Shown piece after piece: positions 26,170 through 35,564 of a stretch of DNA of 51,596 nucleotides. The notes under the pieces were generated by a model, which was not told the origin of the DNA, did not search any database, and worked only from the letters and a program-made list of their open reading frames with translations. Origin of the DNA: Candidatus Aenigmatarchaeota archaeon. Its GTDB lineage: Archaea; Aenigmatarchaeota; Aenigmatarchaeia; QMZP01; JAFGSV01. The stretch covers positions 1 to 51,596 of the forward strand of contig JAFGSV010000006.1 in NCBI GenBank assembly GCA_016934325.1, read 5' to 3'. Numbering within the stretch: the stretch's first letter is position 1; every line of letters starts with the position of its first letter. Position numbers and translations under genes: made by a program.

Positions 26170-28059
26170 TCAGGGCTTCTTAATCAGCTTTATGCCGGGA
26201 TCGCTGCAGCTCACCATGGTCGACCTTCCTTTCCTTTCGAAAACGAGGGAGACCTGCCTGTCGCCAATGAGCCTCTTCCTTTCTATGCGCTCCACCCCGC
26301 GCGGCAGCCTCGGCGCCACGGCCAGCGCGTTGCCGGGTGCGTCGACGTCGATCCCGAGCATGAAATCGTCCACAAGCCTGACCAGGAACGCGGCGCCCCA
26401 CAGCTGCAGCGGACATCCGATCAGTTCACCCGATTCGGAATCCCAGCACTCGCCGATGCAGCCGAGCGAATCGGACTCCATGTCATCGATCATCTTGCCG
26501 ATCATATCCCAGCCGGTCTCCGGGTCCCCATTGACGAAAGCGGCCGCCCCGCACCAGCCGGTCGTAAGGGACCATGAGGAACCTCGGTGATAGCCGCGAG
26601 GCGAATAGCCGGGCTGGTCCCTGGCCAATGTCCTTGTTCCCTTCCTGCTGGCGAAGGCCCCGGATTTCAGCACGTCAAGGACCGCCCTCGGCCTCTTCCC
26701 GGGACCGTAGATGAGAGGCATCGCGGCGTTCGCGGTTTTCTCCCTCACAGGGCCTGCCCCGTCGAGCCTGTCGGCGTAGAAGCCCGAGTGCAGGAATCCC
26801 TTGTCGAACGCCTTCTCCAGAAGGTTTATCCTCTTCTGGATGCCGATGCGCATGTCCTCGCGCCTGAGAAAGCTGAAGACGTAATGAGCGGCCTTCAGGG
26901 CCCTGTAGTAGAGGGATTGTATCTCGACGGCCGTGCAGTATCTCCTCTGCGTGTCCATCCAGGTCTCGTTCCTCTCGAAATCGTGCTGCAGCAATCCTCC
27001 CCTTTCCCTCGCGAACAGGAACGCGATGAAATCCCTGACGCTCATCTCCATTCCCGCAAGGAAGCCCGTGTCGCCGCTGTTCCTGACATAGTGCTCGAGG
27101 CCTATAAGCCACAAAAGCGTGGCGTCGATTGAGCTGAAGGACCTGCCCATGGACTTCGACACGAAGTTGGGTATGCACAAGCCGGCTGCGTTCTTCGCGA
27201 AATACTCCAGCATCTCCCTCGACTCCCGGTGGTAACCCAGGTCTACCAGGGCGGGGAGGGCCCACATGGAGTCCCTTCCCCAGTTCTGCTGGAACCACGG
27301 GAGGCCGGCATCATAGCCGTCCGCCCTCTTCAGGAGATGCATCGAGAGAACGGCAGACTCGAACCCCTTCCTGAGCGGTCCGCTGCTGGTTTCGATCACG
27401 CCCCTGACCAGTCCCCTGCGAGCCCGGGCAGTCGACTGAAGAAGTTCCTGGTACCTGCCGGGTTCGGGATTCCCCGGCCCGAATGCGAACACGATGTCGG
27501 AGCCGCGCAGCTTGATGAGGCCCGGGATGTAATAATTCTGCTCTTCCCCCGAAGGCACGTGCTTCTCGTACCTGCCTCCCAGGACTATGTCCTGCTCAGC
27601 CGCGGATGATTCGAAGGACAGGCTGCCAACGGCGTTTGAAATCCTCAGGGTCTGTCCGCTTATCTGCGCGGAGTATCGCCTGTCGGTTACGTTCTCGTTG
27701 ATGTTCCTGATGTTGACTGCAAGCTTGATCTCAAACTCGGCCCGGTTGGCGCATTCTATCCTGACGAAGACCGTATCGCCATCATCGGGGATGAATATCG
27801 TCTCCCTGACGGCCCCCTTTCTGGTCATGTAATGGTGCACGGCTTTCGCGAAATCGTATTCGACCTTCCGCGCGTTCTGTGTGCCGAGCCATTCGCCCCC
27901 GGCATTAACGGCGAAGAACTCCAGGAACTTCCTTTCCCTTCCCCAGAAACCCGTCCACTTGTTCCTGAATCCCGAGTCGGCGAACCTGTGGAAGAAGCAG
28001 CCGCGGTTTGCGAGGAAGTATGAAAGGCCCTGCAGGTTTTCGCGTTTGGAGAACAGCAT
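26170..28059 (-). CDS. Glycogen debranching enzyme (amylo-alpha-1,6-glucosidase)
   Basis: LKRADGYDAGLPWFQQNWGRDSMWALPALVDLGYHRESREMLEYFA, SIDATLLWLIGLEHYVRNSGD, RPLIYGPG-like region, YSPRGYHRGSSWSLTTGWCGAAAF. Confidence 0.88.
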   Translation of the reverse strand: MLFSKRENLQGLSYFLANRGCFFHRFADSGFRNKWTGFWGRERKFLEFFAVNAGGEWLGTQNARKVEYDFAKAVHHYMTRKGAVRETIFIPDDGDTVFVRIECANRAEFEIKLAVNIRNINENVTDRRYSAQISGQTLRISNAVGSLSFESSAAEQDIVLGGRYEKHVPSGEEQNYYIPGLIKLRGSDIVFAFGPGNPEPGRYQELLQSTARARRGLVRGVIETSSGPLRKGFESAVLSMHLLKRADGYDAGLPWFQQNWGRDSMWALPALVDLGYHRESREMLEYFAKNAAGLCIPNFVSKSMGRSFSSIDATLLWLIGLEHYVRNSGDTGFLAGMEMSVRDFIAFLFARERGGLLQHDFERNETWMDTQRRYCTAVEIQSLYYRALKAAHYVFSFLRREDMRIGIQKRINLLEKAFDKGFLHSGFYADRLDGAGPVREKTANAAMPLIYGPGKRPRAVLDVLKSGAFASRKGTRTLARDQPGYSPRGYHRGSSWSLTTGWCGAAAFVNGDPETGWDMIGKMIDDMESDSLGCIGECWDSESGELIGCPLQLWGAAFLVRLVDDFMLGIDVDAPGNALAVAPRLPRGVERIERKRLIGDRQVSLVFERKGRSTMVSCSDPGIKLIKKP

Positions 28060-28087
28060 ATGTTATATTATCAAGAACTATTTTAAT

Positions 28088-28306
28088 CTATCTTAACCTC
28101 TTCAGCAGCCTCTTTCTCACCGTGATCTGGGATGCGGTCCCCTTCTCCTTCGCCATCCTGAAATCCTCGGCGAGCTTGAAAGCACCCAGGATGAGCAGGA
28201 TCGCGCAGACGAACAGTATCTCATGCGAGAACATGATCAAGAGGGAATACAGCAGGAGAATCTGCATGGCGGCGAACATCGTCCAGAACAGCTTGTTCCA
28301 TATCAT
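28088..28306 (-). CDS. Small membrane protein
   Basis: 72 aa; two hydrophobic segments; overlaps the adjacent 71-aa coiled-coil ORF by 4 nt. Confidence 0.5.
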   Translation of the reverse strand: MIWNKLFWTMFAAMQILLLYSLLIMFSHEILFVCAILLILGAFKLAEDFRMAKEKGTASQITVRKRLLKRLR

Positions 28307-28518
28307 AGCTGCTTCAAAACCTTGAGCACCGATTTGTCAATCTTCAGGTCACCCCTTCCCGACAGCTTCTGCATTCCGCTCTTCAGGTCCTTAATCTCGG
28401 ATTCCACCTTCGCTATGGCAGCCTCCTGCTTTCTCATCCTTCTCTCGATGATGGAGATCATCTCCTCGAAGAACTCGTCCAGGTCTATCCTCTCTTCATC
28501 GTCTTTCCCGGCAGCCAT
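28303..28518 (-). CDS. Small acidic/coiled-coil protein
   Basis: 71 aa; MAAGKDDEERIDLDEFFEEMISIIERRMRKQEAAIAKVESEIKDLK; coupled to the downstream small membrane protein. Confidence 0.52.
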   Translation of the reverse strand: MAAGKDDEERIDLDEFFEEMISIIERRMRKQEAAIAKVESEIKDLKSGMQKLSGRGDLKIDKSVLKVLKQL

Positions 28519-28598
28519 ACATAATATTCGCGGTAAAATTTTTAAACAGAACCCGCGCTGCTCGAGAGGTCAGTGATGCGCGGCAACGGGCCAGCCGG

Positions 28599-28808
28599 CT
28601 ATTCGACGAGCTTGAACTTCACCTGGCTGTTTCCCGACCGAACCAGCCTTATCTTGCCTTCCCTTGCAAGCCATCCCAATCCCACGCTCACTTCCTTCAG
28701 CGTCAATCCCGTCGATTTCTGCAGCTGGGTGAGGGTCTTGGAATCCGCCCCGTGAAGGACCTTCCAGACCTTGCCGGCCTTCGCCCCGAAGAACTCATCC
28801 GAATCCAT
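28599..28808 (-). CDS. Winged-helix DNA-binding protein (DUF2582-like)
   Basis: GKVWKVLHGADSKTLTQLQKSTGLTLKEVSVGLGWLAREGKIRLVRSG; ATG directly abuts the parA stop codon. Confidence 0.72.
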   Translation of the reverse strand: MDSDEFFGAKAGKVWKVLHGADSKTLTQLQKSTGLTLKEVSVGLGWLAREGKIRLVRSGNSQVKFKLVE

Positions 28809-29564
28809 CTAACCACCTTCGATGTTCAATAGCTCCTCAGCCAGATTCTGGTACGCGTAAGCGCCCCTGCTCTCCTTGGATGAAATCGTAATCGGCTCGT
28901 GCTTGCTGGGGGATATGGAGAGGTCCACGTTTATGGGAATGACGGTATCGAAGACCTTGTCCCCGTAGCTGCCCCTGACCAAGCCTTCGATGCTCGAAGA
29001 GAGGTTGTTCCTCTTGTCGTACATGGTCAGGACCAGCCCCTTCACATCGAGGTCGGGGTTCAGGTCTTCCCTGACCTTGTGAATGGTGTTCATCACCTTC
29101 TCGACTCCGTCGAGCGCGAAGTAGTTGACCTGCACGGGGATCATCACATGGGATGAAGCGGTCAGGGCGTTCAGGGTCAGCAGCCCGAGCGAGGGCGGAG
29201 TGTCTATGATTATGTAATCGTAATCCTTGACCGCGCTGAGCTTCTTCTTGAGCTTGAACTGCATGCCGACGTCGTTCAGCAGCTCTATCTGGGTCGCGTA
29301 CAGCTCCGGGCTGCCTGGCGCTATGAACAGGTTCTCCACGCTCGTCTTGACGGCTATGTCCTTTATCTTCAGCTTGCCGTTCAAGAGAAGCGCGCTTGTC
29401 GTCTTCCTGTGCTTCTTCCCCGTGAGGTAAGTTGTCGCATTGGCCTGGGGATCCATGTCCAAAAGCAGTACCTTCTTGCCCTTCTTCGCCAAGGTCGCCG
29501 AAAGGTTGACGGCAAGGTCGGTCTTCCCTACGCCCCCCTTCTGGTTGGCAACGGTGATTATCAT
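28809..29564 (-). CDS. parA: ParA/Soj-family ATPase
   Basis: MIITVANQKGGVGKTDLAVNLSATLAKKGKKVLLLDMDPQANATTYL; YDYIIIDTPPSLGLLTLNAL. Confidence 0.93.
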   Translation of the reverse strand: MIITVANQKGGVGKTDLAVNLSATLAKKGKKVLLLDMDPQANATTYLTGKKHRKTTSALLLNGKLKIKDIAVKTSVENLFIAPGSPELYATQIELLNDVGMQFKLKKKLSAVKDYDYIIIDTPPSLGLLTLNALTASSHVMIPVQVNYFALDGVEKVMNTIHKVREDLNPDLDVKGLVLTMYDKRNNLSSSIEGLVRGSYGDKVFDTVIPINVDLSISPSKHEPITISSKESRGAYAYQNLAEELLNIEGG

Positions 29565-29589
29565 GTTTAATAGTAATTGTTGCGCTTGC

Positions 29590-29629
29590 TTATAAATTCA
29601 AGGACAGACTTATAAATTCAAGGACAGAC
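29590..29629. repeat. Perfect 2 x 20-bp tandem repeat (ttataaattcaaggacagac) in the parA upstream region
   Basis: Read directly: units 29590-29609 and 29610-29629; each carries a TTTATAA-type TATA motif on the minus strand. Confidence 0.9.
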
Positions 29630-29680
29630 AATATATATTATTACATAAAGATTGACTGGATAGGTCAAGGAGATGGTTGG

Positions 29681-29749
29681 ATGGGTTGGTTCGGTTTCGG
29701 CAAGAAGAAGGAAAAGGCTGAGAAGAAGGAAATTAAGAAAAAGAAGTAG
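29681..29749 (+). CDS. Possible 22-aa basic miniprotein MGWFGFGKKKEKAEKKEIKKKK
   Basis: aaggag SD-like motif 8 nt before ATG; AT-rich TATA-like stretch upstream; too short for the ORF track. Confidence 0.3.
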   Translation: MGWFGFGKKKEKAEKKEIKKKK

Positions 29750-29813
29750 TATATTCTTCACGTTTCATGGATTGAGGTTTCTTTATTGTTTTGCTTTTTG
29801 ATATTGAAAGGGG

Positions 29814-30713
29814 TCAGGCGTGCGTATCGAAGATAGTCCTGTTCCTTTCGTCCGAATCAAGCTTATGCATGACGCAATCGCAGAACTTCTCGACTGTCCA
29901 CCAATACATGTCCTCGGGCATGGACTTCTTCTCGACCTCAGGGACCTCGTTCATAGCCTCTATGATGCAGAGCTCACCTTCGCCGTCGATGCACCATTCG
30001 ACGGCATTGAAATCTATGTCTATGGCCCTGTTCAGCTTTATGGTCGTCTCCGTGATCCTCTTCGCTATGCCCTCGAGCTGTTGCGGGTCCGGCTCGGAAT
30101 ACACACCCAGGCCCCCGGGCTTCGGGTCCCACTTCACTATCAGGACGTCGCTCTTGTTGATGCAGAAGACCCTGAAATAATCGGTGTACTCTATCTTCTC
30201 CTGGATCAGCAGCAGATGCCTCCCCTTCATGGAGTTGTAGAGGTTTTCCACCTCCCTCAGGGTCGTCGCTACGTAGACATCTTCCCATGCGAAGCCGTCG
30301 TACGGCTTCATGATGACCGGCAGGCTTATTTCCCTTCTGAGCGCGTTCCAGTCCGGCTCCTTGACAGAATCGCCAAGCTCCCAGCCTTCGCTCATCCGAG
30401 GCAGCGCGATCGTGCGTGGCTGCTTCACGCCAAGGGAGCCTATGATGCTGTGATGCAGCAGCTTGTTGTTGATGGTCGATGAGAAGGGGTTGTTGATGAC
30501 GTATGACCCGCTCAGGGAAGCGAGCATCATGGACTGCCTGAGATAAGTGTCCTGGAAACTCAGCCTGTCGATGATCACCCTGTGCCTGGCTTCCAGGGGC
30601 AGCTTCTGCTCCGCCAGGGATATGAATTCCACCTCCGTCCCCTTGCCGGAAAGCTGCCTGGCCACGTCCTGGATGAACTGGTATTCCCTGAGCTCCAAAA
30701 TTCCTACCTTCAT
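29814..30713 (-). CDS. ATP-grasp ligase (RimK/glutathione-synthetase-like)
   Basis: From ATG 30713: MKVGILELREYQFIQDVARQL...SLPVIMKPYDGFAWEDVYV...LLIQEKIEYTDYFRVFCI...IDIDFNAVEWCIDGEGELCIIEAMNEVP. Confidence 0.75.
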   Translation of the reverse strand: MKVGILELREYQFIQDVARQLSGKGTEVEFISLAEQKLPLEARHRVIIDRLSFQDTYLRQSMMLASLSGSYVINNPFSSTINNKLLHHSIIGSLGVKQPRTIALPRMSEGWELGDSVKEPDWNALRREISLPVIMKPYDGFAWEDVYVATTLREVENLYNSMKGRHLLLIQEKIEYTDYFRVFCINKSDVLIVKWDPKPGGLGVYSEPDPQQLEGIAKRITETTIKLNRAIDIDFNAVEWCIDGEGELCIIEAMNEVPEVEKKSMPEDMYWWTVEKFCDCVMHKLDSDERNRTIFDTHA

Positions 30714-30984
30714 AAATATAATTCGCGTTTCTGAATATATTGGTTTGTCTACCACCCCAAAAAACAGGGTTTCAGTCATGGATTCCATATTCCCTGCCCG
30801 AAAATGCGGGGATATCGAAGGGCATGAGCATTCTGCATCGGCGTCCCCCTCCATATAGCAGCGATTGTCCTCTCCTAGTGAATCAACCTTATTCTCAAAT
30901 GACTAAAATTCAATTCAAGAATTAATAAGTATTAAACACGTATGATGTTTATAGAGTGCGGGGAAAATAACCATTGGTGGCTTC

Positions 30985-31131
30985 ATGGGTTCAGGATCTA
31001 ACTGTTTTTTCTGTGGAAACCCAGCGGAATTCGTTTGTTCGAAGTGCGGCTACTCCGTTTGCAAGAACGATTCCAACATGCGTGATGGCAAGATTTTATG
31101 CTATCTATGCTTGAAGAGCAAAGGCATGTGA
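30985..31131 (+). CDS. 48-aa Cys-rich zinc-binding miniprotein
   Basis: Manual translation: MGSGSNCFFCGNPAEFVCSKCGYSVCKNDSNMRDGKILCYLCLKSKGM (three CxxC pairs plus one C). Absent from the ORF track because under 60 aa. Confidence 0.62.
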   Translation: MGSGSNCFFCGNPAEFVCSKCGYSVCKNDSNMRDGKILCYLCLKSKGM

Positions 31132-31134
31132 TCC

Positions 31135-32217
31135 TCACATCCATTTCTTCCTCTTGAAATAAGAGATCATGATCAATGCGACGATTGTCATGAACGCCAG
31201 AACCGCCGGATAGCCAAGGGGGTGGTTGAGCTCAGGCATGTTGAAAGAGGACGCCTCGGGATTGAAGTTCATGCCATAAATACCGGCAAAGAAGCTCAGC
31301 GGGATGAAAATGGTCGCGATTATCGTCAGCACCTTCATCACCTCGTTCATCTTGTTGCTTATGCTCGAGAGATAGAGGTCGAGAAGTCCCGAGGTCATGT
31401 CCCTGAAGGTCTCGACGGTATCGATTACCTGTATCGTGTGGTCGTATACGTCCCTCATGTACAAATGCGTCTTCTTCTTCATAAGCCTGGATTCTGACCT
31501 GCTGAGCCCGCTCACCGCCTCTCTCAGCGGCCATACGGACCTCCTCAGGAAGATCATCTCCTTCTTCATCGCATGTATCGTCTCCAGGGTTTCCTGTTTC
31601 GGATTGCTAACCATATCCTCTTCGATGCCCTCGATCCTGTCCCCGTACTTCTCAAGGATTAAGAAATAATTGTCCACGATAGAGTCGATCAGCCGGTATG
31701 CGAGATAGTCAGGACCCGATTTCCTTATCACGCCTTTATTCTCTTGGGTGCTCTTCCTTATGAAGTCAAAGACGTCCCCTGCGGATTCCTGAAACGAAAT
31801 CACGTAATTGTCGCCCAGTATGATGCTCATCTGTTCAGATCTCGTTTCATCCTTGTCCTCGTCATAACTGAGCCTCTTCAGCACTATGTATATGTATTCG
31901 TCGAAATCCTCGACCTTGGGCCGCTGCGTCGTGTTCAGAACGTCCTCGAGCACCAGGGGGTGTATGCCGAACTCCTTGCCTATCTTCTCGATTATGTCCA
32001 CTTCATGGAGGCCGTCGATATTGATCCATGTAACGGTTGGCTTCTTCTTGAAGGGGAAGCACTCCTCGATCCTTGTCACTTCCTTTGCTGTGAAGCGCTT
32101 CTCGTCGTAATCGATCATCGTGATCCTGGCCTTTTCCATCCTCTTCTTCCCGATGTGAACGAGCGCGCCGGGGGAAGAACCGGCCTTCTTTGAGACCCTC
32201 TTGAAGAATCGCGGCAT
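31135..32217 (-). CDS. corA: CorA-family Mg/Co transporter
   Basis: C-terminal IFIPLSFFAGIYGMNFNPEASSFNMPELNHPLGYPAVLAFM (GMN motif) plus two TM helices. Confidence 0.92.
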   Translation of the reverse strand: MPRFFKRVSKKAGSSPGALVHIGKKRMEKARITMIDYDEKRFTAKEVTRIEECFPFKKKPTVTWINIDGLHEVDIIEKIGKEFGIHPLVLEDVLNTTQRPKVEDFDEYIYIVLKRLSYDEDKDETRSEQMSIILGDNYVISFQESAGDVFDFIRKSTQENKGVIRKSGPDYLAYRLIDSIVDNYFLILEKYGDRIEGIEEDMVSNPKQETLETIHAMKKEMIFLRRSVWPLREAVSGLSRSESRLMKKKTHLYMRDVYDHTIQVIDTVETFRDMTSGLLDLYLSSISNKMNEVMKVLTIIATIFIPLSFFAGIYGMNFNPEASSFNMPELNHPLGYPAVLAFMTIVALIMISYFKRKKWM

Positions 32218-32421
32218 GCTGACACCTGCAATTATTGTTCAGCATTTCTTGGGTTATAAATGAATCGTCCCAGAAGATCGCCGATAATGCGGTGTGGATG
32301 TTCGATGTGCCGGAAAACCCGGCTATCCATGCGGCAACACCTCTGCCCCATGCCGCCGTTCTCATGAAAACAAGCGATCGGCTCCATCACACCAAATCAT
32401 GCTCTGCTTTTATTTACTTTC

Positions 32422-33435
32422 TTGATAATAAGTATGGTTATGCTGCATATGATAGAAGTCAGAGATTTGAGTAAGGTTTTCAATGGCAGGATAAAGGCAG
32501 TGGATGGCATAGACGTTGAGGTGAGAAGTGGTGAGATATTCGGACTGCTTGGTCCAAATGGCGCGGGAAAGACCACAACCATAAGGATGCTTGCCACCAT
32601 GACCAAGCCCACCTCCGGCCAGGCGATGGTCTGCGGCATCGATGTCGCAAAGGATCCGGACTCTGTCCGCAGATGCATAGGCATTGTCTTCCAGGACCCT
32701 GCCCTCGACGACCAGCTTACCGGAGGGGAGAACCTTGATTTCCACGCAAGGATGTACGGTATGCCAAGAAAGGAGCGCGAAGAAAGGATAAATGAGGTGC
32801 TAAGACTTGTGGAGCTGTCTGACAGGGCGGATGAGCTGGTTGAAAAATACTCCGGCGGCATGAAGCGCAGGCTTGAGATAGCCAGGGGTCTAATGCACAG
32901 GCCGAAGGTGCTGTTCCTAGACGAGCCTACTCTTGGCCTCGATGCCCAGACGAGGAGGATTATATGGGATCATATAATGAAGCTGAACAGTGCCTACAAT
33001 ATCACCGTCATTCTCACGACCCATTATATGGAAGAGGCTGATTTTCTGTGCAAGCGCGTGGCTATCATTGACCACGGAAAGATACTTGCGATCGACACGC
33101 CGGAAAACATGAAGCGGTCCTTGGGTGGGGACTTGATTACGCTTAAGGTCAAGGATGCCGCAAAGACGGCTTCAATAGTCAGGTCCATAAAGGGGGTGAA
33201 GCAAGTGAAGAGGCATGACAATTCCGTTTCGATAGCCATGGCCAACGCCGGAAGCAGGATACCAGAGCTCCTCAAAAAAGCTGAAAGTGCTGGGATAGAA
33301 GTTGAGTCAATCGATCTGCACAAGCCAACGCTGGAAGATGTCTTTATCCATTTCACTGGCAAGAGAATCAGGGACCAGGAGGCGAACGCTGGTGATCGCC
33401 TCAGGGAGCGCATGCGCGCAAGGAACAGAAGGTGA
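32422..33435 (+). CDS. ABC transporter ATP-binding protein (DrrA-like)
   Basis: LLGPNGAGKTTTIRMLATM, KYSGGMKRRLEIARGLMHRPKVLFLDEPTLGLDAQTRR. Start may be the ATG at 32434, 32440 or 32449. Confidence 0.93.
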   Translation: MIISMVMLHMIEVRDLSKVFNGRIKAVDGIDVEVRSGEIFGLLGPNGAGKTTTIRMLATMTKPTSGQAMVCGIDVAKDPDSVRRCIGIVFQDPALDDQLTGGENLDFHARMYGMPRKEREERINEVLRLVELSDRADELVEKYSGGMKRRLEIARGLMHRPKVLFLDEPTLGLDAQTRRIIWDHIMKLNSAYNITVILTTHYMEEADFLCKRVAIIDHGKILAIDTPENMKRSLGGDLITLKVKDAAKTASIVRSIKGVKQVKRHDNSVSIAMANAGSRIPELLKKAESAGIEVESIDLHKPTLEDVFIHFTGKRIRDQEANAGDRLRERMRARNRR

Positions 33436-34205
33436 ATGGGATGAGAATGGATATGAACGCAATCTACGTGATCTGGCTGAGAGAGATGAAGAAATACGTC
33501 AGGAACAGGAGCAGGCTGGTTGGTAACCTGGCGATGCCTTTCTTCTTCCTCACCTTCCTCGGCATGGGGTTCAATTCAATGGGTATAACGGGGTTGCCTG
33601 AGGGGATCTCATACCTCGATTTCCTTGCGCCGGGCATCGTTGCCATGAGCCTGCTCTTCTCCTCGATGTTCGCGGGAGTTTCCATACTCTGGGACAGGCA
33701 GTTCGGGTTCCTGAAAGAGATAATGGTGGCTCCGGTCAGCAGGACCTCGATTGTGATAGGGAGGATTTTTGCCGGCATGACCAGCGGCGTGATACAGGCA
33801 TTTCTGATATTAGCGATATGCATGCTGCTGGGCGTAAGAATCGCGAACCCCCTGGGTGCCGTGGCTTCTATAATATTCATAGTGCTGATAGCGATGTCTT
33901 TCGTGGGCCTGGGCATATCCCTTGCATCCAAGATAGAGGACATGCATGGTTTCCAGCTCATAATGAATTTTCTGGTCATGCCGACATTCCTGCTATCGGG
34001 GGCTTTGTTTCCTTTGGACAAGCTGCCGGCATGGCTTGCCGGCATTACCTACTTCGATCCCCTGACTTATGGTGTTGACGGCCTTCGAGGCCTCATAATC
34101 GGGACATCCCATCTGCCTGTTGTGCTTGATTTCTGCATCCTGGGTTGCTTCTGCGCCGCGATGATATTGCTGGCAAGGCACCTCTTCAATAAGACAGAGG
34201 TGTAA
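33432..34205 (+). CDS. ABC-2 type transporter permease
   Basis: Overlaps ATPase gene; multiple TM segments; IEDMHGFQLIMNFLVMPTFLLSGALFPLDKLPAWL typical of DrrB/ABC-2 permeases. Confidence 0.9.
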   Translation: MNGMRMDMNAIYVIWLREMKKYVRNRSRLVGNLAMPFFFLTFLGMGFNSMGITGLPEGISYLDFLAPGIVAMSLLFSSMFAGVSILWDRQFGFLKEIMVAPVSRTSIVIGRIFAGMTSGVIQAFLILAICMLLGVRIANPLGAVASIIFIVLIAMSFVGLGISLASKIEDMHGFQLIMNFLVMPTFLLSGALFPLDKLPAWLAGITYFDPLTYGVDGLRGLIIGTSHLPVVLDFCILGCFCAAMILLARHLFNKTEV

Positions 34206-34448
34206 ATCCTAGGGAAAATGTCCATGAGCCAGGATCAGCAATCTTGATGAAGTGGTCATTAATTTTTTTGCACCAACCCGGCATAATATTAAAGTACCTC
34301 TAATCGGTTGCGAATATTGTGGCCCGTTCCTGGATATCGATTTGATATTGGATTATAAATCTATATTATTTCTTGGTATCGAATTCAATCAAAATGAAGA
34401 ACAATACCGATGGGTGCTGGGCAGAAAAAATCCATGGAGCGGTTAGTC

Positions 34449-35441
34449 TCACAGCAACAATGTTGCGATGAAAAAGTAAATCGTAACGCTCAAAATATCC
34501 TGAATTATAGTGCCTATGGGCCCGCTGCCGCTGGCCGGGTCCTTCTTAAATTTTCTGAATGAAAAAGGTATAAACAGGCCGGTAAATACCGATGAGAGGG
34601 TGGCACATACTATCGATATCCCGATTATCACAGCAATAACGAATGTACCGAAAAGAATCAAGCATAGAGCCAATGATGTGATTCCTAAAAAGGTTGCTAT
34701 TATCATAACAATCAGGCTTTGTTTCATGAAGTATTTTGAAAAATCCAGACGTTGATGCAATGCAAAATCCCTGATTGAAAAGGCTTCCAACTGCGTGCCA
34801 ACCGCATCAGCAATATAAACGACGAGCGGTATGAAGGCTGCCAGCATTATGTTCTGGCTGAGTGTCTGCTCGAAATAATTCACAATTCCGGCTGCCAGCA
34901 ATCCTCCAATCAGACCGACGAACAGCCACAACAGCCTGAATTTTATTGTTTCAAATATCGGCACATTTATCACGTCTTCAAATTCTGTATGTCTTCTGTG
35001 GATTCCAGCCTGAACGAACTTATCTTCAAGGTGTTTCTTATGAAGAATGGAAAGGATGCTCTCTTTTGCTATGATCCCGAGAAATGTACCATCGTCATTG
35101 ACAACCGGCACTGATGAAATTTTGTTCTTAAGTGACAAATAAGCAGCGAAAACCGCCCTGTTATTCGGACCGACCTTGACTATTTCGGGGACTTTGCATA
35201 TATTTTCTATCTTCGACCTCGGATTAAGGGAGTAAAGCATTCTCATCGAAAAAACGCCTTCGAGTTTACTGTTTTCTACAACGTAAACGTAATCAAGAGA
35301 GTCGAATTCTCTTATATGGTCCTTGATGTATTCGAGGGTATCCCGTATCGTGAAATTCGGTGGAACAACAGGCACTTTTTTAGTGATGTACTTTTCCGCA
35401 AGTCCGGGATTCAATTTAGATTTTGTTATAGTCGTGCCCAT
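34449..35441 (-). CDS. MgtE-family divalent cation transporter with CBS domains
   Basis: CBS pair (DYVYVVENSKLEGVFSMRML; KISSVPVVNDDGTFLGIIAKESIL) followed by TM region FIPLVVYIADAVGTQLEAFSIR (cf. MgtE GNxGxQ region). Confidence 0.82.
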   Translation of the reverse strand: MGTTITKSKLNPGLAEKYITKKVPVVPPNFTIRDTLEYIKDHIREFDSLDYVYVVENSKLEGVFSMRMLYSLNPRSKIENICKVPEIVKVGPNNRAVFAAYLSLKNKISSVPVVNDDGTFLGIIAKESILSILHKKHLEDKFVQAGIHRRHTEFEDVINVPIFETIKFRLLWLFVGLIGGLLAAGIVNYFEQTLSQNIMLAAFIPLVVYIADAVGTQLEAFSIRDFALHQRLDFSKYFMKQSLIVMIIATFLGITSLALCLILFGTFVIAVIIGISIVCATLSSVFTGLFIPFSFRKFKKDPASGSGPIGTIIQDILSVTIYFFIATLLL

Positions 35442-35564
35442 ATATGATAATCATTCCCTGAAAATAAAAAGCATTCATTATGCGGTGACTAAGAGCTGGT
35501 AAGCTTAATAGCGAATTATGCGCGCCTCCAATAATATATTGGCATAGGAGAATAAATCAGGAAA

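Noticed and set aside
34206-34448. 64-aa plus ORF (34252..34446) and possible C/D-box sRNA between the ABC permease and mgtE
   Set aside because: No homology-like features, weak codon bias, and box C/D/stem spacing not convincing by eye.
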